The notes beneath the pieces are model-generated. The model made no database searches. It was not told the origin of the DNA and was given only the letters and a program-made list of their open reading frames with translations. From Chloroflexota bacterium (GTDB lineage Bacteria; Chloroflexota; UBA6077; CF-72), in assembly GCA_019242065.1 (NCBI GenBank), contig JAFAWJ010000142.1, positions 1 through 7,245 on the forward strand: 7,245 nt of DNA, read 5' to 3'. The translations under genes and the position numbers were made by a program. Below are positions 1 to 6,662 of the stretch, piece by piece; position 1 is the stretch's first letter; every line of letters starts with the position of its first letter.

Positions 1-1014
1 GCTGGCGGCAGCCTGGGACATGCCCGCCACGACGAAGCTCAGGATAGCGGTGGTGCAGCCCATCAGCAGGTCGAGCAGCACGACGAACGCGGCGCCGGTC
101 TCTCCAAATAGCTTGATCGGATTGAGCAGCCCAGGGGCGACGGTAGCCACCGCAATCGCCAGGCCGAGGTTATTGATCGGGTCGGAGCTGTGCGCGTCGA
201 TCCAGGTGAAAACGCCGCACGAAAGCACGAAGATATTGAGCAACGCCATCACCCAGGGGTTCAGGTACTTCAGCACCGCGCTCAACGGACCACCCTCGCT
301 GATCCGATCGCCGCCGACAGTACTGAAAATGCCGAAGCACGCCACTCCGAGGGTAGCTCCCCAGTTCGCCCAGGCCAGGTCCGTGGGCGCGTCGGTACTC
401 TGCGCTGTTGGAAAGGCAATGATGGCGCCGAACAGGGCACAGCCCAGCGCGCAGTTCGGCAAGATCTCATCCACACCGGTGGGCGCTCCCGGCGTGTCGG
501 GCTCGAGGTCTGAGACCGCGTCGACGGCAGCGCTGAAGGCACCACCGAAGAGGTCGAACACACCACCCAGCACGGTCATGATGGTGACCACCACCTGGGA
601 GACACCCAGTTGTGCATCGCGGAGCAGCGTGTCGTGGACTTCCCCCGCCAGGCTCTGGGACGGCCACTCGCCCTCGAAGACCCGCCAGATGACGGTGATC
701 GGGATGGCGGCGACCAGCGTGATGGCGTTGACCACCGTCAGGTTCTCGCCGGTGAGCTCCTGGTAGAGCCAGGACAGGACCGGAATATCGATCGTCTGGT
801 TGACAATGCCGGTACTGGGATCGAATACCAGGGCGATCACGCTGTCGATGGCATGCAACAAGCCGTCGAACGCCGCATTCGCGATCGCCAACCCGGCCTC
901 GATCAGCAAGCCGACAGCCTGGATCAGGTCGCTCGCCGCTTGCGAGACGAACTGGTCGATGGAGCTGCTCTTGCCGAGCGTGCTGAGCCCAGCATCCCCC
1001 TTGCGGTAAATCAA
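1..1014 (-). CDS. Multi-pass membrane protein, unknown function, C-terminus beyond window and N-terminus doubtful
   Basis: The minus strand is open for 338 codons from a TTG at 1014-1012 to the left edge with no stop, so the C-terminus lies outside the window. Numbered from that TTG, the first 75 residues are amphipathic and helical. Residues 76-111 include IDIPVLSWLYQELTGENLTV followed by a hydrophobic stretch. Likely membrane segments lie near 140-166, 187-205, 214-235, 253-270, 283-300 and 306-332; three Cys sit at 188, 192 and 226. A stop (TGA) lies immediately upstream of the TTG, and there is no ATG or GTG near it and only a loose AAGAAGA purine run 12-18 nt upstream. The gene could therefore start at this weak codon, or be the remaining 3' part of a larger gene that lost its N-terminal half. 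I do not recognise a named family. The IPVLSWLYQELTG segment reminds me of large uncharacterised proteins, but that is recall and not shown here. It is divergent from the 545-residue gene. Coding is supported by the hydrophobic segment pattern and an uninterrupted frame, while competing frames give Arg/Pro-rich nonsense. Confidence 0.62.
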   Translation of the reverse strand, partial: MIYRKGDAGLSTLGKSSSIDQFVSQAASDLIQAVGLLIEAGLAIANAAFDGLLHAIDSVIALVFDPSTGIVNQTIDIPVLSWLYQELTGENLTVVNAITLVAAIPITVIWRVFEGEWPSQSLAGEVHDTLLRDAQLGVSQVVVTIMTVLGGVFDLFGGAFSAAVDAVSDLEPDTPGAPTGVDEILPNCALGCALFGAIIAFPTAQSTDAPTDLAWANWGATLGVACFGIFSTVGGDRISEGGPLSAVLKYLNPWVMALLNIFVLSCGVFTWIDAHSSDPINNLGLAIAVATVAPGLLNPIKLFGETGAAFVVLLDLLMGCTTAILSFVVAGMSQAAAS

Positions 1015-1042
1015 TCACGGGCCGGTCTTCTTCGTGGATCGA

Positions 1043-1077
1043 ACTACCGCATGCAACCACCCGTCGCCACCGGTAGT
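1043..1077. repeat. Inverted repeat ACTACCG / CGGTAGT in the divergent intergenic region
   Basis: A perfect 7-bp inverted repeat (1043-1049 and 1071-1077) with 21 nt between the arms lies between the two divergent genes. It is 29 nt upstream of the minus-strand open frame and 45 nt upstream of the -35 box for the plus-strand gene. It could be an operator for a dimeric regulator or a hairpin in the leader of the minus-strand gene. Seven matching bases can arise by chance, so the role is speculative. Confidence 0.25.
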
Positions 1078-1121
1078 CCCTGCCTGTACAAACGCCGGTC
1101 ACAGCCCCTCGATCGAATCTC

Positions 1122-1150
1122 TTGACAATATCCCAGGTCAGCACTAGGCT
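1122..1150 (+). promoter_or_regulatory. Sigma70-type promoter for the 545-residue gene
   Basis: A perfect -35 hexamer TTGACA (1122-1127) is followed by exactly 17 nt and a -10 hexamer TAGGCT (1145-1150), which keeps the three most important -10 bases (T, A and the final T). Transcription would start near 1157, giving a leader of about 20 nt with the ribosome binding site in it. Position, spacing and the downstream start all agree, which makes this the clearest promoter in the window. The kinase gene downstream has no comparably clear promoter of its own, so this one may drive both genes. Confidence 0.65.
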
Positions 1151-1165
1151 CGTGCAGCCAACCAC

Positions 1166-1170
1166 GGAGA
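1166..1170 (+). promoter_or_regulatory. Ribosome binding site for the 545-residue gene
   Basis: GGAGA lies 7 nt before the ATG at 1178, the usual Shine-Dalgarno spacing. It favours this start over the in-frame ATG two codons later. Confidence 0.7.
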
Positions 1171-1177
1171 ACCTCTG

Positions 1178-2815
1178 ATGGACATGCACTCCGGGCCAAC
1201 GAACACCTCGGGCAACGACACGGCCCACGGCATTCGATCTTCAGCGGCAACCGATGGAATCACCCCTGAAGCCACGCTCCCGCTTGCAGACCGACTGTCT
1301 TCGATCGCGGACGGGCGCCTGACCTCGCACGCTACCAGCCTCGAGCGCGTCTCGATTATGGGACTGTTGCAGCGCAGCGTCGGCAATCAAGCGGCAATGC
1401 GCTTTCTGGAGGGTGCTTCGAGACCAGCGTCTTCGACCGCGCCCACGGTCCAGCGCGTTGTGCTCGACCCTGCCAAATCCACGATCGCGTATCCGCCTGG
1501 ACTGCTCACCACCTGTCCGTCACTCGCGAGCAGTGGCCGCCTCGAGGCACACGCGGGTTCGTCCCTCCAGGCGCTTGCCAGTAGCTATAGCGACACAGAG
1601 AAGATCAAGGCCAGCCTGACAACGGCCAAAAGCGCGTTTCAGGCGAGTCTGACATCGCATGGCCAGAATCTTGCCGCTCCCCCGAGCCAGTCCGAGCTCG
1701 ACAAGATCAGAAGTGCGACAGGCGTGGCAGACCCCACACAAGACCCCGCTGGAGCCATTGCGCGCGACGCCACCATTCACGTCTCAGAAGTACTGTCGAC
1801 TTTCCGCAATCACTTGAATGACGTCAAGACGCTGTTCGACCAGATCAACGATGTCGACAGAGGCGCGGTGGCAAATGCGGCGCTGAAACTCGATACTGAG
1901 AAAAAGAAGGCAGAAGAAAAGGCCAAGCAGAAGGACCTTAAGGACGTCCAGGATCAGTCGACTCTGGCCAACATCCTGGGCGGCGTTCTCAACCAGATCG
2001 GCCAGGGTATCGCCGGCGAAAGCATGAAGCTTGCAACGGCGGCGGTGACCGAGAAGCTGACCGCCACCCGCAATGCAGACAACGCGCAGAAGGGCAAGCC
2101 GATGCAAGGCACCCTTTTGGCGATGGGCCTGGAAGATCTCGCTGGCGGAACAGGAGGTGTGGGGTTCCTGGTGCTCAATGCCGCCACGGACCTGGTCAAT
2201 CGCATCACGGGAGTTCACGCCAAGCAGGACGATTTGCAAAAACAGATCGGAGTCCTGCAAGACGACATCCAGAAACAATCGCTACTCGCCGCGAATAACG
2301 ATCTCACTCTGGCCCGTACACAGCAGGAGATTCATCAACGCGACCTCCAGAACAAACACGATGCGCTCGACGATGACACCACGCATCTTCGAGAGCTCCT
2401 GGCAAGCATGAATGTCGCGGTGGACAAACGCGCTGGAGTGAGCACATTTGAGGACGCTGCGGCCGCATTGTCCGCGGCGGACGCCGAGCTCACGGCGGCC
2501 GATGCTTATGAGCAGGCGTGCACGGACCTGGTAGTGAAGGCCGGCAACGCGGTTGCTAGCATCCAGACCGCGCCTACCGGAGCCTCGAGCCTGCTCCCAG
2601 GCGGCGATGCGAACTCCGGTGCCGACTCAAATGTCGTAGTAGCGGAGATCAACAACTTGAGCCGGGCGGAGGCCAAGGAGATCACCGATACAGACGCGGA
2701 GAAGACCAATGTCAATGCCCTCAAGACGAAGGTCCAGCAGCGAGTCGGTCAGGCATTCGATGCCGCGACCGGGGGCGCGGCGGGTGCAAAACGCACCTGG
2801 GGTGGGACCCCCTGA
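1178..2815 (+). CDS. Coiled-coil protein with eCIS-associated LQRxxGNQA motif, candidate injection-system cargo or accessory protein
   Basis: This 545-residue protein has no signal peptide and a low-complexity, polar N-terminus (1-58). At residues 64-77 it carries LQRSVGNQAAMRFL, followed by VQR at 91-93. LQR-x-x-GN-x-A-x-x-x-L motifs followed by VQR are known to me from DUF4157 proteins and other proteins encoded near extracellular contractile injection systems (eCIS). The rest is mostly helical: 135-230 amphipathic; 236-262 a Lys/Glu-rich coiled coil; 263-295 amphipathic with Gly (ILGGVLNQIGQGIAG); 312-345 hydrophobic and Gly-rich, which could be a membrane-inserting hairpin; 346-412 a second coiled coil; 425-465 Ala-rich helix; 485-530 a final helix. 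The tail is Gly/Ala-rich and ends GGTP. No catalytic motif is seen, and there is no HExxH as in DUF4157 peptidases. The start is set by a good ribosome binding site and a near-consensus promoter. The layout of coiled coils around a Gly-rich hydrophobic core resembles pore-forming or scaffold proteins, but function is inference. It could also be a phage-type structural protein. The frame is confident and the role is low confidence. Confidence 0.85.
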   Translation: MDMHSGPTNTSGNDTAHGIRSSAATDGITPEATLPLADRLSSIADGRLTSHATSLERVSIMGLLQRSVGNQAAMRFLEGASRPASSTAPTVQRVVLDPAKSTIAYPPGLLTTCPSLASSGRLEAHAGSSLQALASSYSDTEKIKASLTTAKSAFQASLTSHGQNLAAPPSQSELDKIRSATGVADPTQDPAGAIARDATIHVSEVLSTFRNHLNDVKTLFDQINDVDRGAVANAALKLDTEKKKAEEKAKQKDLKDVQDQSTLANILGGVLNQIGQGIAGESMKLATAAVTEKLTATRNADNAQKGKPMQGTLLAMGLEDLAGGTGGVGFLVLNAATDLVNRITGVHAKQDDLQKQIGVLQDDIQKQSLLAANNDLTLARTQQEIHQRDLQNKHDALDDDTTHLRELLASMNVAVDKRAGVSTFEDAAAALSAADAELTAADAYEQACTDLVVKAGNAVASIQTAPTGASSLLPGGDANSGADSNVVVAEINNLSRAEAKEITDTDAEKTNVNALKTKVQQRVGQAFDAATGGAAGAKRTWGGTP

Positions 2816-2971
2816 GCGCCAGTGTCCGGTCAGCCTCGCCCCGGAGAAGGGCGGGTGGCAATCTTTCACTCGGCGTAACACGCAGTCGCGATGCTCGCCA
2901 TCGCCGACAGCATGGGCGACATTTGCCTCATCGAACAAACGATGCGCGGCGAGCGGGGGCGAACACCGTGC

Positions 2972-5749
2972 ATGCATAACCCACAGCCCGGGGGCAACCT
3001 GGGCCCATACGAGATCGTCTCTGAGATCTCCCAGGGCGGCATGGCTAGCGTCTATCGTGCCCTGCAGCCCAGCCTGGGCCGTTACGTAGCGCTCAAGGTC
3101 CTGTCCGCCGAGCTTGCGCGGGACGCGGATTTCGTTGGTCGCTTCCAGCGCGAAGCGCGCGTGGCTGCCAGACTCGAACATCCCAACATCGTCCCGATCT
3201 ACGACATTGGCGAGGGCAGCGGCGCTTTCTACATCGCCATGCGATTTGTGCCCGGCCGCTCACTGGCCGACATTATCGCCAGCGATGGCCCACTGCGCCT
3301 CGAGCGCGTGCTTCGCCTGCTGACCCAGGTTGCCAGCGCGCTGGACTACGCGCACCGCCATGGCGTCGTCCACCGCGACATCAAGCCCAGCAACATACTG
3401 GTCGAAGATGACGACCAGGTGAGCCTGGCCGATTTCGGCATTGCCCGTGCCACCGACGCCAGCCGTATTACGCGCGTCGGCTTCCTCGTCGGCACGCCCA
3501 GCTTCATGGCTCCCGAGCAAGTGCAGGGACTGGACGTCGATTACCGCGCCGACCTGTATTCCCTGGGCGTCGTCTCCTACCTGATGGTCACCGGGCAAGC
3601 TCCCTTTCACGCCGACTCTGTCGTCACTCTGCTCCACAAGCAGGTTTACGAACGGCCGCCGTCGGCGCGCTCGATTCACCCAGAACTGCCGGAGAACATC
3701 GATGCCGCCTTGAACCGCATGCTAGCCAAGCAGCCAGGCGAGCGCTACCCCAGCGCCGCGGCATTCGTCACTGCTCTGCACGCTGCACCGTCATCCGACG
3801 TGACCATCCAGGCGGTGTTTCGCGCGCCTCCCTCGCCGCCACCTGCTAAACCCGTGATGCCGCCAAAACGATCGGCCGGACCCTGGCTCACCGTTGGCAG
3901 CGTGCTACTGGTGACGCTGCTCGCTGCCGTGGCGGTGGTGTTGGTGCGCCCGCCGTTACCCATTGGCAACTCGGACGTGAGCCAGGAGGTGGTCGGCCAA
4001 CCAGCACCCACCCCCGTTGCGCCCCCCCGACTGCCGGGCACCTGGACGATCCTGGCCGGCGACCCCACCGCCGCCGGTTTATTCAACGCTCCCGCCGGCG
4101 TGTCAGTCGATCAGCAAGGCAATATTTTCGTCGCCGAACTGCTCAATCATCGCATCCAGAAGCTTTCGCCAAATGGTCAGTCCGTAGCGCAGTGGGGCTC
4201 ATTCGGCGACGGCCCAGGTCAGTTTCGAGATCCAACCGGCGTCACACTCGACAGCACTGGCAATGTCTATGTTGTCGACAAGGGCAACAATCGGATTCAG
4301 AAACTCGCGCCAGACGGGCGACCACTCACGCAGTGGGGCGGATCGGGCCAGTTGAGCGGTCCGATGGGTGTTGCGCTGGATTCGCAAAACAACCTGTACG
4401 TCGCGGATTCTGGCAACAATCGCATTCAGAAATTCTCACCGGCGGGTCAGTCGCTGCAGCAGTGGGGCGTTTATGGCCGAGGTCCAGGTCAGTTCAACTC
4501 ACCCTCCGCCATAGCCCTGGACACCCAGGGCGACATGTACGTGGTGGACCACGGGAACGATCGCATTCAGAAGCTCGCCCCCGACGGCCAGCCGCTGGCC
4601 CAGTGGGGTGTGAGCCGTGACTTCAGCTCGACCGCGACGCCTGCTTCCGGTTTCGACCAAGCGCAGTTGAAGTTCGCCGGCCCAACGGCCATCGTCCTGG
4701 ATTCTAGTGGCAGCCTGCTCGTCACCGACACCGGCAGCAACCGCATTGTGAAGCTCTCATCCAACGGCACCCAGCTCGGCGAGTGGGGCAGTTGGGGAGA
4801 CGACCCCGGCGACTTCGAGACTCCGCTCGGAATCGCCCTCGATCCGCAGGGCAATATGGTCATCGCCGACCACGACAACGACCGCGTCCAGAAGCTTGCG
4901 CCCGACGGCAGACCGCTGACGCAGTGGGGGTCCGAACGTACCCCGCCCGCACAGTTCCGCCAACCGATCGGGGTTGCCGTCGACACACAGGGCGATGTGT
5001 TCGTTGTCGACAAAAACAATCAGCGAGTTCAGAAGCTGTCGGCCGCCGGTGATCACCTCGGCCAGTGGGGGGCCATGGGCTCGGATCCGGGTCAGTTCGG
5101 CCAGCCAATCGGGGTTGCCGTCGACGCTCAGGGCAACGTGCTGGTCACCGATGGCGGTAATGGGCGCGTCCAACGCTTCGCTCCAGACGGCCACCTGCTG
5201 TCCTTCTGGGGCACTCGCGGGGACGCACCTGGTCAGCTGGCATCACCGGCCGGCATTGCCACCGATAGCCAGGGCGACATCTATGTCGTCGATTCGGACG
5301 CCAACCGTGTTGCGAAGTTCTCGCCCTCCGGTCAGGAAATTACCGAGTGGGGTGCGCTCGGCAGCAAGGTCGGCCAATTCTCGAGTCCCGTCAGCATCGC
5401 CGTGGCTGCTGACGGATCGGTATATGTCGGCGATCAGGGCAACAATCGGGTCCAGAAGTTTTCGCCCACAGGCCAGCCGTTGAAGCAGTGGGGAGCCAGT
5501 GGCTCCGACCACGGCCAGTTCCAGCAGATCGCGGGTGTGGCCATCGACAATCAGGGCAACGTGCTGGTCGCCGACGCCGGCAACAACCGCGTCGAGCAGT
5601 TCTCAGCGGACGGCCAGCTGCTGGCTGAATCCGGCCAGCGGGGCACCCTCGCCGGTGAGTTCCAGGCCCCCGCAGGGATAGCAGTCGATGCCAATGGGGC
5701 GGTCTACGTCTCGGAGGTGTACAACCACCGTGTACAGAGGCTCAAGTAA
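2972..5749 (+). CDS. PknD-like transmembrane Ser/Thr protein kinase with extracellular 12-blade NHL propeller
   Basis: From ATG 2972 (925 residues) the order is kinase, Pro-rich linker, one membrane span, Pro-rich linker, NHL repeats. Kinase residues: glycine loop ISQGGMASVY (19-28), ATP lysine K42 in VALKV, helix-C E61, HRD catalytic loop H134-R135-D136 with K138 and N141, DFG at 154-156, activation-loop T167 and T175, and APE at 180-182. All catalytic residues are present, so it should phosphorylate Ser/Thr; the first glycine of the loop is Ser20. Residues 302-326 form the membrane span, which puts the kinase in the cytoplasm. Residues 367-925 hold 12 NHL repeats of about 47 residues (GVAVD-x-QGN-x-Y-V-x-D-x-x-NNR-x-QK pattern). 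Mycobacterial PknD has the same kinase-TM-NHL order but one six-bladed propeller, so this is likely a larger sensor kinase whose propeller binds an outside ligand. In-frame ATGs at 2891, 2912 and 2942 are alternatives; 2972 was chosen because the kinase fold begins 11 residues later and a GAGCGGGGGCG run precedes it. Its gene is 156 nt after the coiled-coil gene, on the same strand. Confidence 0.93.
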   Translation: MHNPQPGGNLGPYEIVSEISQGGMASVYRALQPSLGRYVALKVLSAELARDADFVGRFQREARVAARLEHPNIVPIYDIGEGSGAFYIAMRFVPGRSLADIIASDGPLRLERVLRLLTQVASALDYAHRHGVVHRDIKPSNILVEDDDQVSLADFGIARATDASRITRVGFLVGTPSFMAPEQVQGLDVDYRADLYSLGVVSYLMVTGQAPFHADSVVTLLHKQVYERPPSARSIHPELPENIDAALNRMLAKQPGERYPSAAAFVTALHAAPSSDVTIQAVFRAPPSPPPAKPVMPPKRSAGPWLTVGSVLLVTLLAAVAVVLVRPPLPIGNSDVSQEVVGQPAPTPVAPPRLPGTWTILAGDPTAAGLFNAPAGVSVDQQGNIFVAELLNHRIQKLSPNGQSVAQWGSFGDGPGQFRDPTGVTLDSTGNVYVVDKGNNRIQKLAPDGRPLTQWGGSGQLSGPMGVALDSQNNLYVADSGNNRIQKFSPAGQSLQQWGVYGRGPGQFNSPSAIALDTQGDMYVVDHGNDRIQKLAPDGQPLAQWGVSRDFSSTATPASGFDQAQLKFAGPTAIVLDSSGSLLVTDTGSNRIVKLSSNGTQLGEWGSWGDDPGDFETPLGIALDPQGNMVIADHDNDRVQKLAPDGRPLTQWGSERTPPAQFRQPIGVAVDTQGDVFVVDKNNQRVQKLSAAGDHLGQWGAMGSDPGQFGQPIGVAVDAQGNVLVTDGGNGRVQRFAPDGHLLSFWGTRGDAPGQLASPAGIATDSQGDIYVVDSDANRVAKFSPSGQEITEWGALGSKVGQFSSPVSIAVAADGSVYVGDQGNNRVQKFSPTGQPLKQWGASGSDHGQFQQIAGVAIDNQGNVLVADAGNNRVEQFSADGQLLAESGQRGTLAGEFQAPAGIAVDANGAVYVSEVYNHRVQRLK
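4967..5125 (+). repeat. Near-identical NHL blades with a 141-bp DNA period
   Basis: The 18-base string ATCGGGGTTGCCGTCGAC occurs at 4967-4984 and again at 5108-5125, exactly 141 bp (47 codons, one blade) apart. It marks blades 7 and 8 as the most similar neighbouring pair and points to recent tandem duplication or gene conversion inside the propeller. Confidence 0.8.
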
Positions 5750-5754
5750 TCGAT

Positions 5755-5800
5755 AACGCTAGCGCGTTGTTCTCTTCAGGCACGCTCAGCGACCCTGAAG
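5755..5800 (+). terminator. Possible transcription terminator after the kinase gene
   Basis: Two stem-loops follow the kinase stop codon. The first is AACGC/GCGTT (5755-5759 with 5764-5768, 4-nt loop) followed by a short T-rich GTTCTCTT. The second is CTTCAGG/CCTGAAG (5774-5780 with 5794-5800, 13-nt loop). Neither has a true U-tract, so intrinsic termination is only possible. Position between the last functional gene and mobile debris fits an operon end. Confidence 0.35.
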
Positions 5801-5828
5801 GACAGCTATAGCCATTTCGGCCGAACGT

Positions 5829-6510
5829 CGAACTGGCGAGATCAGTCAACGCACCATCGAACGCTGGAATCGAATCGAGGGTTTCCCTGAGCGAAAACCC
5901 CGCCGCAGGAACGAAAGTCCCTCGCGCCATACGCCGACTACCTCAGTCAACGCTGGGACCAGGGCTGTCACACGGGACTGCAACTCTGGCGCGACGTGTG
6001 CGCGCGAGGCTACACCGGTCCACAGGGTGCAATCTGGCCAGTCCTGCACCGTCTTCGTCAGGGGTTAGCTCCCTTTGGAGCCATCGACGTTGCCGGGCAT
6101 CGACGCTTGGTTTGTCGGCCGCCCAGTCGACGGCGCATGGCCAGCGTGTGGCTACGTGCCACCGACCGCACGCTCGCCGAAGAGGGTGTCCTACAACAAC
6201 TCGTAGAGCTGAATAGCGACATTCGACCGCTTTTGATCTGACGCAGCGGTTCTTGCAGTTGGTCCGTGAGCGCCGACCCGATGGACTCGATACCTGGCTC
6301 GAAGATGCTGTCGCAACTGACCTGCCGGAGTTCCGCAGTTTTGCAACCGGACTCCAACGCGACAAAGCGGCTATTGTGGCAGCTGTTTCATTGCCGCACA
6401 GCAATGGCCAAACAGAAGGCCAAGTCACCAAACTCAAACTCCTGAAGCGGAGTATGTATGGCCGCGCTTCCTTCGAATTACTCCGACGCCGAGTCCTATT
6501 GGCTCCCTGA
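5829..6510 (+). pseudogene. ISL3-family transposase, C-terminal remnant broken by frameshifts
   Basis: Three reading frames in succession give one ISL3-like protein. Frame A (about 5829-5917) reads GEISQRTIERW and GFPERKPRRR, the internal helix-turn-helix with its FPER motif. Frame B (5918-6241) reads LAPYADYLSQRWDQGCHTGL, LQLWRDVCARGYTG and then weaker sequence to a TGA at 6239-6241. Frame C (about 6232-6510) reads LTQRFLQLVRERRPDGLDTW, RSFATGLQRDKAAI and then SNGQTEGQVTKLKLLKRSMY with GRASFELLRRRVL to the TGA at 6508-6510. In this family the last block carries the catalytic Glu of the DDE triad (NGQTEG here). Full ISL3 transposases are about 400-550 residues. Here only about 225 remain: the N-terminal zinc-binding region and both catalytic Asp regions are absent. 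The gene is therefore dead. The usual PWSNGQ is PHSNGQ here. The frame A to B shift is near 5917 and the B to C shift near 6231. Confidence 0.85.
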
Positions 6511-6662
6511 TCCACTCATCGAGAGTGAGCAAGAGCCCGACCTTTTATCGGTTTGTGGCGGGGTTACGCAACTTGAGTAGGCCCGTCGGCGCGCACCCGC
6601 AAACTCGCCGACTACCGACAGCAATCGGTCAAATACCCCCCGCCATCAATTGATCAAGATTA
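6511..6662. other. Spacer between two mobile-element remnants, no gene seen
   Basis: I find no convincing coding region here. The stretch separates the ISL3 stop from the first recognisable recombinase residues and probably holds the non-coding right end of the IS plus a junction. I could not recognise a terminal inverted repeat by eye, since the left end of the element is missing. Confidence 0.4.

Noticed and set aside
20..766. 248-codon plus-strand open frame over the membrane-protein region
   Set aside because: Its product is Ser/Pro/Ala-rich without domain character, while the opposite strand gives clean hydrophobic membrane segments; it is a shadow frame in GC-rich DNA.
467..1228. 253-codon minus-strand open frame
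   Set aside because: Its product is Arg/Gly/Cys/His-rich and overlaps both the membrane-protein frame and the promoter region; it looks like a shadow frame.
1784..2278. 164-codon minus-strand frame inside the coiled-coil gene
   Set aside because: It lies antisense to a well-supported gene with promoter and ribosome binding site; the Leu-rich look is the complement of Gln/Lys/Asp codons.
2837..2853. CGCCC/GGGCG stem-loop after the coiled-coil gene as a terminator
   Set aside because: The stem is only 5 bp and no T-tract follows; such stems are common by chance at this GC content.
4084..5740. Periodic DNA repeats resembling a repeat array or CRISPR
   Set aside because: The period equals 47 codons, the units diverge and stay in frame, and they encode NHL blades.
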